A stretch of 64,000 nucleotides of DNA from Methylotenera oryzisoli (GTDB lineage: Bacteria > Pseudomonadota > Gammaproteobacteria > Burkholderiales > Methylophilaceae): positions 186,001-250,000 of the forward strand of contig NZ_PQVH01000005.1 of assembly GCF_004661485.1 (NCBI RefSeq), read 5' to 3'. The translations under genes and the position numbers were made by a program. The stretch's first letter is position 1; each line of letters opens with the position of its first letter. Positions 19,838-30,124 of this stretch are shown in pieces. The notes beneath the pieces were generated by a model. The model ran no database searches and was not told where the DNA came from. It worked only from the letters and a program-made list of their open reading frames with translations.

Positions 19838-21172
19838 TCAGGTGTTAGCTTGAAGCTCTTTCGCGGTCTCATGCCAAGGCGCAATTTTCAGCAGCAATAG
19901 CATGCCAGGGATTGCAATGATAAAGCAGAGTATGAAGAAATCGCGCCAGCCCATGCTTTCCACCATATAGCCGGTGGCGGCATTGGCAAACGTGCGCGGT
20001 ACGGCAGCAAGGCTGGTGAATAGTGCAAATTGGGTGGCGGTGTAAAGTGGGTGTGTGGTTTTGGCTATATAGGCCACAAATGCCGCGGTGCCCAGCCCTA
20101 CTCCTAGCGCCTCTACTCCAATCACCATGCCTAGCCATAGTAAACGTTCTTGTAAGCTGAAGCTGGCGCCCAATATATCCAATTCAAAAATAGCAGTGAA
20201 TGCTGTAGGGTTGCTTGCCACGTCTGCCAGCCAAGCGAAACCTAAGATAGCCAGCATTTGGACTGCGCCAAAAATCCATAATGATTTATTGATGCCTAGT
20301 TTGATCATCCACAGCCCACCGATTAAGCCACCTAGTACGCTGGGCCATAGCCCTGCATTTTTGGCGATTAAGCCAATTTCGGTTTTGCTGTAGCCCATAT
20401 CTAGATAGAACGGTGTGGCAAGGGCAGTAGTCATGCTGTCGCCCAGTTTATACAGAAAGATAAACGCCAAGATAAACAGTGCTGATTTTAAGCCGTTGCG
20501 CTCGATAAACTCTTTAAACGGCTCTATAATCGCAGCGCGCAAGGTTTTGGGGGCGCCATACTTTAGCGCTGGTTCAGTCACCAGCAGTGTCATGACTAGC
20601 CCCGGCAGCATAAATAATGCGGTGATGGTAAACACGCTGCTCCATGGCATATGGTCTGCAAGTATCAGTGACAACGAGCCCGGCACTAAGCCTGCAATTT
20701 TGTAAGCGTTCACGTGCACGGCGTTGCCTAGGCCTAGCTCTGCGTCTATCAGCAACTCGCGGCGGTAGGCGTCTAACACGATATCTTGGCATGCGCTAAA
20801 AAAGGCCACGACCGTGGCAAGGTAAGCAATGCTCCATATATCAAATTTTGGGTTAAAAGCGCCAAACGCGGGAATCGACAGCAGCAATAACACCTGCCAG
20901 ACCACCAGCCAGCCACGGCGGCGCCCTAGCGGCGGCGTGAAGCGATCAAACAGCGGTGCCCACAAAAACTTCCAGGTAAAGGGCAGGCTGATTAATGCAA
21001 ACAAGCCTATCGATTTCAGGTCTACTCCCTCGGAGCGCAGCCATGCTGGTAGTAGGCTGATTAAAATAAATAGCGGTAGTCCCGAGCTAAAGCCGGTAAA
21101 TACGCAGATGAGCATTTTTTTGCTCATGAGCGATTGGCGAATGGTTGGTTGCGCGATGGTTTGCACCGACAT
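19838..21172 (-). CDS. AmpG-family MFS permease
   Basis: 444 residues with about twelve to fourteen membrane segments. The N-terminal G-F-S-S-G-L-P-L-F, L-P-F-T-W-K-F-L-W-A-P-L-F-D-R and A-C-Q-D-I-V-L-D-A-Y-R-R-E match AmpG permeases. Those import anhydro-muropeptides for wall recycling and feed AmpD, which is also encoded in this window. Its ATG overlaps the metW stop as TAATG. Other MFS importers of related type (1-acyl-muropeptide or PAT family) cannot be excluded. Confidence 0.85.
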   Translation of the reverse strand: MSVQTIAQPTIRQSLMSKKMLICVFTGFSSGLPLFILISLLPAWLRSEGVDLKSIGLFALISLPFTWKFLWAPLFDRFTPPLGRRRGWLVVWQVLLLLSIPAFGAFNPKFDIWSIAYLATVVAFFSACQDIVLDAYRRELLIDAELGLGNAVHVNAYKIAGLVPGSLSLILADHMPWSSVFTITALFMLPGLVMTLLVTEPALKYGAPKTLRAAIIEPFKEFIERNGLKSALFILAFIFLYKLGDSMTTALATPFYLDMGYSKTEIGLIAKNAGLWPSVLGGLIGGLWMIKLGINKSLWIFGAVQMLAILGFAWLADVASNPTAFTAIFELDILGASFSLQERLLWLGMVIGVEALGVGLGTAAFVAYIAKTTHPLYTATQFALFTSLAAVPRTFANAATGYMVESMGWRDFFILCFIIAIPGMLLLLKIAPWHETAKELQANT

Positions 21173-21789
21173 TACTTGGATTTCAGGCGGTACATTGCAA
21201 GGCTGCCCAGTAGGTTGGGCATAAAATTCACTTCTTTGCCATCGGTAATCACGCGACGCTCTAGGATCTCAATGTTGTGATGATGGCAGAAGTAATCAAA
21301 GTCGTTAATTGTGCATAAATGCACGTTGGGCGTGTCGTACCATTGGTATGGTAGTGCTTTTGAAACAGGCATGCGCCCCGCTGTGATTTGCATGCGGTTG
21401 CGCCAGTAACCAAAATTGGGAAATGTCACGATGATCTCTTTACCCACGCGCAGCATTTCCAGCACAATTTCTTCTGTATTGTGCATGGCTTGCAAGGTTT
21501 GCGAGAGTATCACGGTGTTAAATGACTGGTCTTCAAAGCCGGACAAGCCATCCTCCAAGTCCATTTGAATCACATTGATGCCGTTTTTAACGCAAGCAAT
21601 CAGATTGGTGTCGTCTTTTTCTACGCCATAACCTTTGGTTTCTAATGAGCTACGTAAAAATTGTAATAACTCTCCGTCGCCGCAGCCTAAATCCAGTACT
21701 TTTGTGCCAAATTTCACCCAATTTGCAATAATTGCAAAATCTTGGCGATACTCAGTCACATTTTTTGTAATATTTACATTATTTTGCAT
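21172..21789 (-). CDS. metW: methionine biosynthesis protein MetW
   Basis: 205 residues from the ATG at 21789, which overlaps the metX stop by 11 bases behind a GGTGG ribosome site. MetW is a SAM-methyltransferase-like protein that partners MetX. It shows [12 protein letters not shown] (SAM-binding motif I) and [10 protein letters not shown], both conserved in MetW. A methionine six codons upstream is possible but lies inside metX. Confidence 0.94.
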   Translation of the reverse strand: MQNNVNITKNVTEYRQDFAIIANWVKFGTKVLDLGCGDGELLQFLRSSLETKGYGVEKDDTNLIACVKNGINVIQMDLEDGLSGFEDQSFNTVILSQTLQAMHNTEEIVLEMLRVGKEIIVTFPNFGYWRNRMQITAGRMPVSKALPYQWYDTPNVHLCTINDFDYFCHHHNIEILERRVITDGKEVNFMPNLLGSLAMYRLKSK

Positions 21790-22921
21790 GGTTACCACCA
21801 ACTTCAATGTTGCTTAAATACGTACGCAAAATAGCGTGGTAATGTTTATCCGGCATTAAGAATGCATCGTGGCCGTGGGCAGCAGTCACTTCTGCGTAGC
21901 TGACGGTGCTTTCGTTATCAAGCAGCGCTTTTACGATTTCGCGTGAGCGCGCAGGCGAGAAACGCCAGTCGCTGGTGAATGACAAGACTAGAAATTTGGC
22001 TTGGGTTTGGCTAAGTGCTTTGCTTAAGTCGCCGTTGTAGGCCAATGCTGGGTCGTAGTAGTCTAGTGCTCGTGTCATACGCAAGTAAGTATTCGCATCA
22101 AACTCGCCGGCGAACTTATCGCCTTGGTAACGCAAGTAAGATTCCATTTCAAACTCAACATTAAAACCGTATTTGATGTCGTCTTTCAGTTTGCGGCCAA
22201 ATTTTTCACCCATTGCGTCATCGCTTAAATAGGTGATGTGGCCCAGCATGCGTGCAATGCGCAAGCCGCGACGTGGCACCACGCCATGTTCGTAGTAGTC
22301 ACCGCCATGAAACTCAGGGTCGGTGATAATGGCCTGACGTGCGACTTCGTTAAAGGCGATGTTTTGGGCGGTAAGGTTAGGTGCAGAGGCAATCACTAAG
22401 GCATGGCGTACGCGATCTGGGTAAGCAATTGTCCATTGCAGTGCTTGCATGCCGCCAAGGCTGCCGCCTATAACCGCTGCTAGCTGTGTAATGCTAAGTT
22501 GGTCTAGCAAACGTGCTTGCGAGTTTACCCAGTCTTCAACGGTCACGATGGGGAAAGCTGAGCCCCATGGTTTACCCGTTGCAGGGTTGATGCTCACTGG
22601 GCCGGAGCTGCCATGACAGCCGCCTAAATTATTAACGCCAATCACAAAAAATTTATTGGTATCCAGCGGTTTGCCTGGGCCCACTAAGTTGTCCCACCAG
22701 CCGGGATATTTGTCTTGTTCCGTATACTTGCCTGCCACATGGTGTGTACCTGATAGCGCGTGGCAAATTAGCACCGCGTTGGACTTGTCGGCATTTAAGG
22801 TGCCGTAGGTTTCGTAGACAAGATTAAATTGCGCTAGCACTGCGCCGCTTTTTAAGGTGAGCGGCTCGCTAAAGTGTGCGGTTTGTGGGGCAACAATGCC
22901 GATAGAGTTATTTTCAGACAT
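21779..22921 (-). CDS. metX: homoserine O-acyltransferase MetX
   Basis: 380 residues of the alpha/beta-hydrolase fold. It acylates homoserine in methionine synthesis. The nucleophile is S154 in I-G-G-S-L-G-G-M-Q; the acid lies in S-D-W-R-F-S-P and the histidine in A-A-H-G-H-D-A-F-L. The early H-A-L-S-G-T-H-H is family-typical. Whether acetyl- or succinyl-CoA is used cannot be decided by eye; MetX/MetW pairs in proteobacteria have been reported to use succinyl-CoA in several cases. It is coupled to metW. Confidence 0.95.
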   Translation of the reverse strand: MSENNSIGIVAPQTAHFSEPLTLKSGAVLAQFNLVYETYGTLNADKSNAVLICHALSGTHHVAGKYTEQDKYPGWWDNLVGPGKPLDTNKFFVIGVNNLGGCHGSSGPVSINPATGKPWGSAFPIVTVEDWVNSQARLLDQLSITQLAAVIGGSLGGMQALQWTIAYPDRVRHALVIASAPNLTAQNIAFNEVARQAIITDPEFHGGDYYEHGVVPRRGLRIARMLGHITYLSDDAMGEKFGRKLKDDIKYGFNVEFEMESYLRYQGDKFAGEFDANTYLRMTRALDYYDPALAYNGDLSKALSQTQAKFLVLSFTSDWRFSPARSREIVKALLDNESTVSYAEVTAAHGHDAFLMPDKHYHAILRTYLSNIEVGGNHAK

Positions 22922-22969
22922 AGTTTGATTATACTATGCCCGACTGCAAAAGTTTATGTTGCGAACGCG

Positions 22970-23443
22970 CTATGTGCCGATGTGGATAAATTTTTGTTGC
23001 GTTAGGTCATGGCGGTGCCATAGACCATTCTTGAACGATTCAATCAGTTGACGCGCACGCCCTGCTGCCATGCCGTTAAATCCTGGGTGGTCTTGGTCAA
23101 GATAGTCGGTCAGGCCAGTGAAGGATGCCATTTCTTCGCGTGTGACATGTTCATAGCTCATGGTCCATTCAGTAAAGCTACGCTGCGTGATGGGCTCTCT
23201 AATCAGTTTCACCACGTGATGGTTGCGATTGTCCAGACAGATTTTCTCGTATACGGCATCTACAGTGTGCTCCTCACCCTCCAGCACTTGAAAAAAACAA
23301 TCATCCATATACAGCAACATGCCGGTGATGCTGTGGCGCTGGTTGCAGCTGCGTGCTGAATCCAACAGTGATAGCAGCTCATCGTGCGTCATCGGATGTG
23401 TTGCAACGCTGGTGTAGGCTAGTAAGATCAGTCGGTCGGACAT
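22970..23443 (-). CDS. BLUF-domain blue-light photoreceptor
   Basis: 157 residues; the BLUF domain fills the first 100 and only a short helical tail follows, as in PixD-like short BLUF proteins. FAD-site residues are visible: Y10 (L-L-A-Y), N34 with S-I-T-G-M-L-L-Y, Q52 in F-F-Q-V-L-E-G, and W93/M95 in T-E-W-T-M-S-Y. The output must be by protein contact, since no enzymatic domain is fused. It lies 48 bases upstream of metX on the same strand, with no obvious functional link. Confidence 0.92.
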   Translation of the reverse strand: MSDRLILLAYTSVATHPMTHDELLSLLDSARSCNQRHSITGMLLYMDDCFFQVLEGEEHTVDAVYEKICLDNRNHHVVKLIREPITQRSFTEWTMSYEHVTREEMASFTGLTDYLDQDHPGFNGMAAGRARQLIESFKNGLWHRHDLTQQKFIHIGT

Positions 23444-23605
23444 AGGTTGAGTGCCCCTTGATTAGTATGTGGTGCTTATCGTTTCAGACATTTACTTCGT
23501 GTGTTTGTTCAAGTGGCGGTGGGCACATGAGGACGTTTGAATATTGGTGCGATTTTTGAGGTGGCTGTTATTTGGTATTGTTGCAGCGCTCTATTTGTAT
23601 AGATT

Positions 23606-24484
23606 TTAGTCCCAGTGAGTGCTCACTATTAAGGGGTTTTTGCCTATGGTGACGCGGTCATTGCCGCCTAGGTCTTGGATGGTGTTAATGTCGACCAAGC
23701 CGCTTTCCGCCATCAAGTCTGCCACTAACTGGGCTTGGTTGTAACCGTGCTCCAACATCAGCCAGCCTTGTGGTAATAGGTGGATTAAGCTGTGCGCGAT
23801 AATTTCACGGATATCATCTAGGCCGTCCGCACCGGAGGCGAGCGCAGACATGGGCTCAAACCTCAAGTCTCCTTGGCTTAAGTGTGGATCGTGTTGCTCA
23901 ATGTAGGGCGGATTGCTGACAATCAGGTTAAACCTTTCACCTTCTACTGCTGAAAACCAGTGACTTAAAGTGAAGTTTACGTGGGCTAAGCCTAATTGCT
24001 TGGCATTGTGTTCAGCTATGCGCAGTGCGGCATGCGAGGCGTCAAGCGCCATTACCTGAGCGTGTGGGCGATGTTTGGCAATGGCCAGTGCTACTGCGCC
24101 AGTGCCGGTGCCTAAATCCAGAATCGAACAGCGCGTATCGGCAGGGGCTTTTTCTAAGGCGGCTTCTACCAGTGTTTCTGTGTCAGGTCTTGGAATTAGT
24201 GTGTCTGGGGTCACCATGAGATTTAACCCATAAAACTCACGGTAGCCTAAGATATAGGCTACCGGTTCGCCGGCGAGGCGGCGTGTCAGTAGCGCTTCAA
24301 AGTCTGTATTTGTCTTGCTTGGTAGGGTGTCGTGCTCGTGCGCGAGTAGCCACGCACGATTTACATTGAGTACGTTTTGCAGCAGGAGTTGTGCCTCAAA
24401 CTTTGCATCGCTAGCTTCTAGCGCTAATTGCTGAATCAGGCGCTGTTGAGCTGCTACCCATGTGCTACGGACGGTTGGTGTCAA
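23606..24484 (-). CDS. prmC: peptide chain release factor N5-glutamine methyltransferase
   Basis: 292 residues. PrmC methylates the glutamine of the GGQ motif in RF1 and RF2. SAM-binding I-L-D-L-G-T-G-T-G-A (121-130) and the amide-methylating motif N191-P-P-Y194 are clear. It starts one base after the prfA stop, so enzyme and substrate are co-expressed. Confidence 0.97.
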   Translation of the reverse strand: MTPTVRSTWVAAQQRLIQQLALEASDAKFEAQLLLQNVLNVNRAWLLAHEHDTLPSKTNTDFEALLTRRLAGEPVAYILGYREFYGLNLMVTPDTLIPRPDTETLVEAALEKAPADTRCSILDLGTGTGAVALAIAKHRPHAQVMALDASHAALRIAEHNAKQLGLAHVNFTLSHWFSAVEGERFNLIVSNPPYIEQHDPHLSQGDLRFEPMSALASGADGLDDIREIIAHSLIHLLPQGWLMLEHGYNQAQLVADLMAESGLVDINTIQDLGGNDRVTIGKNPLIVSTHWD

Positions 24485-25567
24485 TTAATTATCTTCACCT
24501 AGGCTGGCGAGTAGGTCTGCCTGGTGTTCAGCCGCAAGTGCGCCTATCAGTTCGTCCATGTCGCCCTCGGTAATGGCATCAATTTTATATAAAGTTAGAT
24601 TGATTCGGTGATCGGTAATGCGGCCTTGTGGGTAATTGTAAGTGCGGATACGCTCGGAGCGGTCGCCACTGCCAATCAGGCTTTTACGTTCGCTGGCAAT
24701 TTTGCTTTGCTGCTCGTCCACTTGTTTAGCTTTAATACGCGCGGCCAATACAGCAAAGGCTTGCGCTTTGTTGGCGTGCTGGCTACGGCCTTCTTGGCAC
24801 TCAACCACAATGCCGGTAGGTGCATGGGTGAGGCGTACCGCTGAATCGGTTTTGTTAATGTGCTGACCGCCTGCACCGCTAGCGCGGAAGGTGTCGATGC
24901 GCACATCGGCCGGATTGATGACCACATCCGACACTTCATCAGCTTCTGGCAATATCGCCACTGTACAAGCACTGGTATGAATGCGGCCTTGAGTTTCAGT
25001 ATCCGGCACGCGTTGCACACGATGGCCGCCACTTTCAAATTTTAGTTTTGAATAGGCGCCATAGCCTTCAATTTTGGCGATGATTTCTTTGTAGCCGCCC
25101 ATTTCGCCTTCGTTGGCTGACATGACTTCTACTTTCCAGCCCTGACGTTCTGCATAGCGGGAGTACATGCGATATAAATCGCCGGCAAATAAGCCAGACT
25201 CATCGCCGCCAGTGCCGGCGCGGATCTCTAGGAAGATGTTTTTGTCATCATTCGGGTCTTTCGGCAAGAGCAAGGTTTGCAGCGCGGCTTCAATCGACTC
25301 TAGCTTGGCTTTGCCCACTTCAATTTCTTCCTGCGCAAACGCTTTCATCTCCGGGTCGTTCAACATGGTTTGCGCTTCATTGATGTCAGCTTCCGTCTGC
25401 TCAAATGCGCGGTATTGCTCCACGATAGGCGTGATTTCTGCATGTTCGCGCGTTAATTTGCGATAGTTGTCCATGTTGTCAGTGATGCCCTCACTGCTCA
25501 TTAAACGGTCAATTTCATCTAGGCGCTCGCTTAAGTTGGCGAGCTTGGTAATCATGCTTGGTTTCAT
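24485..25567 (-). CDS. prfA: peptide chain release factor 1
   Basis: 360 residues, the standard RF1 length. It recognises UAA and UAG. The codon-recognition region has [12 protein letters not shown] and the peptidyl-hydrolase loop has G-A-G-G-Q-H near residue 233. Met5 (25555) is an alternative start. It sits between hemA and prmC, a common proteobacterial order. Confidence 0.98.
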   Translation of the reverse strand: MKPSMITKLANLSERLDEIDRLMSSEGITDNMDNYRKLTREHAEITPIVEQYRAFEQTEADINEAQTMLNDPEMKAFAQEEIEVGKAKLESIEAALQTLLLPKDPNDDKNIFLEIRAGTGGDESGLFAGDLYRMYSRYAERQGWKVEVMSANEGEMGGYKEIIAKIEGYGAYSKLKFESGGHRVQRVPDTETQGRIHTSACTVAILPEADEVSDVVINPADVRIDTFRASGAGGQHINKTDSAVRLTHAPTGIVVECQEGRSQHANKAQAFAVLAARIKAKQVDEQQSKIASERKSLIGSGDRSERIRTYNYPQGRITDHRINLTLYKIDAITEGDMDELIGALAAEHQADLLASLGEDN

Positions 25568-25591
25568 TGTTTATTTCTCAAGTAATACTGC

Positions 25592-26836
25592 TTAACTTTT
25601 AATTTGATATAAGTCTTTTAGAATCTCTTCTAGTTTGGCGTGTTCGTCACCATGGGTTTTGTTTAAGGCGTGGCTAGGTGCATGCAGAAATTTGTTGGTG
25701 AGTGCCACACTCAATGCTTCTAGCGCTTTTTCCGGGGCTTCGCCTTTTTGTAGCAGCTTGTAGGCTTTATCCAACTCGGCCTTGCGCATATGCTCAGCTT
25801 GGTCGCGTAATGCCTTAATCGTGGGGACGGCGTCGCGCTTTTTAAACCACTGCATAAAGTTTTCAACGCGTGTTTCCACAATCATTTCTGCTTCAACTGC
25901 AGCAGTCTGCCGATTTTCAATTCCGTCAGAGACAACTTGCGCTAAATCATCTACCGTATATAAGAAAACGTCGTCTAACTCAGCTACTTCAGACTCAATG
26001 TCACGTGGCACTGCTAAGTCCACCATGAAAATCGGGCGGTGGCGTCGTGCCTTGATTGCGCTCTCTACCATGCCTAGCCCGATAATGGGTAAGGTGCTGC
26101 CGGTAGAGGTGATGACGATATCGAAATTGGCAAAATGTGCGGGTAGGTCATTGAGTAGCATGGCTTCACCATTGATTTTTTGCGCCAAATTAGAGCCGCG
26201 TTCAATGGTGCGGTTGGCAATGGTCATGCTTTTTGGTTTTTGTGCGGCAAAGTGGTCTGCGCACAGTTCTATCATTTCCCCGGCGCCAATAAACAGTACT
26301 TTTTGCTCGCTGATATCACCAAAGATTCGCTGCGAAAGTTTTACTGCAGCGGCTGCCATCGAAATTGAGTTGGCGCCGATATCGGTGTTGGTGCGTACCT
26401 CTTTTGCTACTTCAAACGTGCGTTGAAATAGTTTGTGTAACAAAGTACCTAAAGTGCCGGCATCTTGGGCAATTTTTACCGACTGCTTGAATTGGCCTAA
26501 AATCTGCGGCTCACCCAGCACCATGCTGTCCAAGCCGGATGCTACGCGGAATGCATGTTTTACAGCTTCATCGTCCGGTAATGTGTAAATGTAAGGGGCG
26601 ATCGCCGTTGGTTCGATTTTGTGATACTGCGACAGCCAGGCCAGCGCCTTTTGCGGGTCGTCTGTGCTGCAGTACAGTTCGGTACGGTTACAGGTGGACA
26701 AAATAGCCGCCTCAGAGGCATCGTGCATGGTCAGCTCGCGCAGGGCGCTACCAAGATGCTCGCTGTTAAAAGCGACATGCTCACGGATTTGGATGGGGGC
26801 GGTTGTGTGGTTCACGCCTATAACATATAACTGCAT
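25592..26836 (-). CDS. hemA: glutamyl-tRNA reductase
   Basis: 414 residues from the ATG at 26836, which yields the family-typical [14 protein letters not shown]. An upstream methionine at 26872 would add twelve residues that look unrelated. The enzyme reduces glutamyl-tRNA with NADPH at the start of tetrapyrrole synthesis. The catalytic cysteine is C49 in L-S-T-C-N-R-T-E, and G-E-P-Q-I-L-G-Q and the NADPH-binding G-A-G-E-M are present. It diverges from rpe. Confidence 0.96.
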   Translation of the reverse strand: MQLYVIGVNHTTAPIQIREHVAFNSEHLGSALRELTMHDASEAAILSTCNRTELYCSTDDPQKALAWLSQYHKIEPTAIAPYIYTLPDDEAVKHAFRVASGLDSMVLGEPQILGQFKQSVKIAQDAGTLGTLLHKLFQRTFEVAKEVRTNTDIGANSISMAAAAVKLSQRIFGDISEQKVLFIGAGEMIELCADHFAAQKPKSMTIANRTIERGSNLAQKINGEAMLLNDLPAHFANFDIVITSTGSTLPIIGLGMVESAIKARRHRPIFMVDLAVPRDIESEVAELDDVFLYTVDDLAQVVSDGIENRQTAAVEAEMIVETRVENFMQWFKKRDAVPTIKALRDQAEHMRKAELDKAYKLLQKGEAPEKALEALSVALTNKFLHAPSHALNKTHGDEHAKLEEILKDLYQIKS

Positions 26837-26953
26837 AAGTGTAATTTTGAGGGATTGGACTATCTTAAGCAAGAAGCATCATCTTATTAGTATGAAATAA
26901 GGTTAAAATAACGCTTTAAACTGATTAATAAATTTAATTTGATGGATATTGCC

Positions 26954-27664
26954 ATGGATAAAACTTTTAGAATTGCCCCAAGTATTCTTTCTGCTAACTT
27001 TGCCAAACTTGGTCAAGAGATTGAAGATGTGATTACTTCAGGCACAGACATCGTGCATTTTGATGTAATGGACAACCACTATGTGCCTAACCTAACCATC
27101 GGCCCATTGGTATGTGATGCCATTCGCGAAACTGCAAAAAAAGTAGGTGCGCTGATTGATGTGCATTTAATGGTTAAACCTGTAGACCGTATTATTCCTG
27201 ACTTTGCAAAAGCAGGCGCAAACATCATTACTTTCCATCCAGAAGCTTCTGAGCATATCGACCGTAGCTTGGCGATGGTACGTGATTTAGGCTGTAAATC
27301 TGGCTTGGTATTCAACCCAGCTACTTCTTTAAGCTACTTAGATCACGTGATGGACAAAGTAGATATGATTTTACTGATGTCAGTGAACCCAGGTTTTGGC
27401 GGTCAGAAATTTATTCCTGAAACATTGGAAAAACTAAAATTAGCGCGCGCTAGAATTGATGCCTACTATGAAAAAACAGGCCGTCAAATCTGGCTTGAAG
27501 TAGATGGCGGCGTAAACGCACAAAACATTGCAGAAATTGCACGTGCTGGCGCTGATACCTTTGTTGCTGGCTCAGCGATTTTTGGTTCACCTAAAGATAC
27601 CGATGCAAACCGTTACAACACTGTTGTATCTGAAATGCGCGCATCTTTAGCAACAGTAAAATAA
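26954..27664 (+). CDS. rpe: ribulose-phosphate 3-epimerase
   Basis: 236 residues from the ATG at 26954 ([16 protein letters not shown]), with GGATATTGCC upstream. A TTG at 26939 and an ATG at 26942 are alternatives. It interconverts ribulose- and xylulose-5-phosphate. Metal and phosphate-site motifs are [28 protein letters not shown] and V-D-G-G-V-N. Codons are strongly skewed compared with neighbours, suggesting heavy expression, as expected if it serves the ribulose monophosphate cycle. Confidence 0.97.
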   Translation: MDKTFRIAPSILSANFAKLGQEIEDVITSGTDIVHFDVMDNHYVPNLTIGPLVCDAIRETAKKVGALIDVHLMVKPVDRIIPDFAKAGANIITFHPEASEHIDRSLAMVRDLGCKSGLVFNPATSLSYLDHVMDKVDMILLMSVNPGFGGQKFIPETLEKLKLARARIDAYYEKTGRQIWLEVDGGVNAQNIAEIARAGADTFVAGSAIFGSPKDTDANRYNTVVSEMRASLATVK

Positions 27665-27684
27665 GCGCAGTATATTTTAAGATA

Positions 27685-27713
27685 CCTAGCCACTAGCGTA
27701 ATGAGTGGCTAGG
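27685..27713 (+). terminator. hairpin after rpe, probable terminator
   Basis: CCTAGCCACT and its exact complement are separated by nine bases and followed by CGTTTCTAAATT. The T-run is short and interrupted, so termination may be partial. It lies 20 bases after the rpe stop. Confidence 0.6.
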
Positions 27714-27786
27714 CGTTTCTAAATTAAGTGCGTTGCAATTAAATCTAGCTTTAAAATCAGCGTCATTGAAACTAAAGTAAACCGTC

Positions 27787-28452
27787 ATGGGATTTAATGT
27801 TAAAGCCGTCATGTTTGACCTTGACGGTACATTGGTGAACACTGCGCCTGAAATTGCCTATGCGGCAAATCAGATGCTGGACGCATTAAATTTACCTAAT
27901 AAATCACAGGCACAGATAGCACGTTACATTGGTGAAGGCGCGCAAATGCTGGTTAAGCGCTGCGTGGCGAATGGTGCGTTAGCCGAGCCAGATGATGTTT
28001 TACTCAATGAAGCGCAGGCGTTGTTCTTTGAATATTATGCCCAGAATGTGACTAGCAGCCAGCCATATCATGGTGCACTGGAAACTTTAGACCAGCTCAA
28101 ACGCACGGGCTTTAAGCTGGCGTGTGTCACGAATAAACCAGAGAAATTCACACTGCCGCTCCTGAGTGCGACCGGGCTGATTGATTTTTTTGAGATGGTT
28201 GTTTCTGGAGATACGTTACCTAAAAAGAAACCTGACCCAATGCAATTGCATCATATCTGTAAAAAGTTAGAGGTGTTGGAAACCGAATCTATGCTGGTGG
28301 GTGACTCTGATACAGATGTAGTAGCCGCACACGCCGCAGGATGCTATATTGTTACTGTGCCTTATGGGTATAATCAAGGTAAGGCAATTGACGAAAGTAT
28401 GGTGGACGCCACCATCGACGATTTACCCGACTTACTTAATCTATTAACCTAG
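27787..28452 (+). CDS. gph: phosphoglycolate phosphatase
   Basis: 221 residues, HAD superfamily. It dephosphorylates 2-phosphoglycolate, for example after DNA repair of 3'-phosphoglycolate ends. The HAD motifs are M-F-D-L-D-G-T-L-V-N-T, C-V-T-N-K-P, K-K-P-D-P and V-G-D-S-D-T-D. The rpe-gph-trpE order is common in proteobacteria, which supports this substrate over other HAD specificities. Confidence 0.9.
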   Translation: MGFNVKAVMFDLDGTLVNTAPEIAYAANQMLDALNLPNKSQAQIARYIGEGAQMLVKRCVANGALAEPDDVLLNEAQALFFEYYAQNVTSSQPYHGALETLDQLKRTGFKLACVTNKPEKFTLPLLSATGLIDFFEMVVSGDTLPKKKPDPMQLHHICKKLEVLETESMLVGDSDTDVVAAHAAGCYIVTVPYGYNQGKAIDESMVDATIDDLPDLLNLLT

Positions 28453-28477
28453 CAATTTTTTAAACATAACTTCGAAT

Positions 28478-28558
28478 ATGAAGCACATCGCAGACGATTA
28501 TTTGTACGATAAGTTTCTTAATGATTCTTCTAGTTGGCGAGGCTCTTGGCAACGCTAA
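28478..28558 (+). CDS. trpL: candidate trp operon leader peptide
   Basis: A 26-codon reading frame between gph and trpE. It ends S-S-W-R-G-S-W-Q-R, with tryptophan codons at 28535-28537 and 28547-28549 just before the stop. Two tryptophans in so short a peptide are unusual, and their place near the stop, 75 bases upstream of trpE and next to a terminator-like hairpin, is the layout of a translational attenuator. No strong ribosome site precedes the ATG, which lowers confidence. Confidence 0.5.
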   Translation: MKHIADDYLYDKFLNDSSSWRGSWQR

Positions 28559-28571
28559 TGCACGAAGCGCA

Positions 28572-28602
28572 GCGCATACACCAAGTGTAGCGCACGATTT
28601 TT
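28572..28602 (+). terminator. candidate trp attenuator terminator
   Basis: GCGC-A-TACAC pairs with GTGTAGCGC around a CAA loop, leaving one bulged A. Four bases later comes TTTTT (28598-28602). The hairpin starts 14 bases after the leader-peptide stop. CGCT (28553-28556) could pair instead with AGCG (28571-28574), and CTTGG (28545-28549) with CCAAG (28581-28585), either of which would disrupt it. The alternative pairings are short and were found by eye. Confidence 0.5.
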
Positions 28603-28633
28603 AAGAACACGATGATATAGTCTTAGGAAGTTT

Positions 28634-30115
28634 ATGTTAAATACCATTAATCAAGATGAATTCAATGCCTTGGCAGCACAGGGCTACAACCGCATTCCCC
28701 TCGTACTCGAAACTTTTGCTGATCTCGATACCCCGCTTTCACTTTATTTAAAACTCGCCAATCAGCCTTTTTCATACTTGCTGGAGTCTGTGCAGGGCGG
28801 TGAACGGTTTGGTCGTTATTCCATTATTGGTTTGCCTGCAAAAATACGCATTGTGGCGCATGGCAAAAATATTCAGGTATTAGATGGCGACACAGTGGTG
28901 GAGAGTGTTGAGAATACCAACCCGCTGGATTTTGTGAAAAGCTTCCAAGCGCGTTTTAAAACGCCACCATATGAAGGCTTACCTAGATTTACCGGCGGAT
29001 TGGCTGGTTATTTTGGCTACGAAACTGTGCGTTATATAGAAAAACGCCTGGCAAACAATGTAAAACCAGACGCGATTAAGACCCCCGATGTGCTGTTAAT
29101 GGTGTCTGAGCAACTGGCGGTGGTGGATAACTTAAGCGGTAAGCTTTATTTTATTGTTTACGCAGATGCTGCGGCATCTGGTGCGTACGAGCAGGCTAAG
29201 CAGCGCTTAAATGACTTGGTGCAAAAATTAAGAAACACGGTCACGATTCCAAAATCTATCGCTATGGATAAAACCACGGCAAGTTCAGAGTTTGGTGAAG
29301 ATAACTTTAAAGCGGCAGTTAAGCGTGCACAGCAGTACATTTTAGACGGCGACATTATGCAGGTGGTGTTGTCACAGCGTATGTCACAGCAGTTCTCTGC
29401 GCCGCCATTGTCGCTTTACCGTGCATTGCGCAGTCTGAATCCATCCCCGTATATGTTCTATTACGACATGGGTGACCATCACGTGGTGGGCGCTTCTCCG
29501 GAGATTCTAGTGCGTCTTGAGAACGGCACTGTGACTGCGCGCCCAATCGCCGGCACAAGGCCGCGCGGCAAGACCCGTGAGCAGGATATTGCATTAGCGG
29601 AAGAGTTGCTTGCAGACCCGAAAGAGCGTGCAGAGCACGTACAGTTAATGGATTTAGGGCGTAATGATGTAGGCCGCGTTGCAGTGACTGGTTCGGTGAA
29701 AGTGACCGATAATATGATGATAGAGCGTTACTCTCACGTCATGCACATTGTGAGTAATGTGGAGGGCAAGCTCAAGCCGGGAATGGATGCGATTGATGTA
29801 ATTAAGGCCACGTTCCCTGCCGGTACCGTGAGCGGTGCACCTAAAGTGCGTGCGATGGAAATCATCGATGAATTAGAGCCTAGCAAGCGCGGCATTTATG
29901 CGGGTGCTGTCGGTTATTTAGGGTTTAATGGCGATATGGACGTGGCAATCGCGATTAGAACCGGTGTGATTAAAAACAATATGCTCTATGTGCAGGCTGG
30001 TGCCGGCATCGTGGCAGACTCTGTCCCTGAAAGCGAATGGATGGAGACGCAGAACAAGGCTCGGGCAGTTTTACGTGCTGCCGAGTTGGTGCAAGATGGA
30101 CTTGATATCAGCTAA
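28634..30115 (+). CDS. trpE: anthranilate synthase component I
   Basis: 493 residues. TrpE converts chorismate to anthranilate using ammonia from TrpG. The inhibitor-binding N-terminal region has [14 protein letters not shown], and the chorismate domain has [40 protein letters not shown] and [14 protein letters not shown] lies just upstream of the ATG. trpG, trpD and trpC do not follow; a signalling gene lies 9 bases downstream. Confidence 0.97.
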   Translation: MLNTINQDEFNALAAQGYNRIPLVLETFADLDTPLSLYLKLANQPFSYLLESVQGGERFGRYSIIGLPAKIRIVAHGKNIQVLDGDTVVESVENTNPLDFVKSFQARFKTPPYEGLPRFTGGLAGYFGYETVRYIEKRLANNVKPDAIKTPDVLLMVSEQLAVVDNLSGKLYFIVYADAAASGAYEQAKQRLNDLVQKLRNTVTIPKSIAMDKTTASSEFGEDNFKAAVKRAQQYILDGDIMQVVLSQRMSQQFSAPPLSLYRALRSLNPSPYMFYYDMGDHHVVGASPEILVRLENGTVTARPIAGTRPRGKTREQDIALAEELLADPKERAEHVQLMDLGRNDVGRVAVTGSVKVTDNMMIERYSHVMHIVSNVEGKLKPGMDAIDVIKATFPAGTVSGAPKVRAMEIIDELEPSKRGIYAGAVGYLGFNGDMDVAIAIRTGVIKNNMLYVQAGAGIVADSVPESEWMETQNKARAVLRAAELVQDGLDIS

Positions 30116-30124
30116 GCGCACGTG

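Noticed and set aside
25782-26426. 214-residue plus-strand open frame
   Set aside because: Antisense to hemA; serine-rich shadow with no motif.
26837-26872. N-terminal extension of HemA
   Set aside because: The extra twelve residues do not resemble the family, whose conserved start is at 26836.
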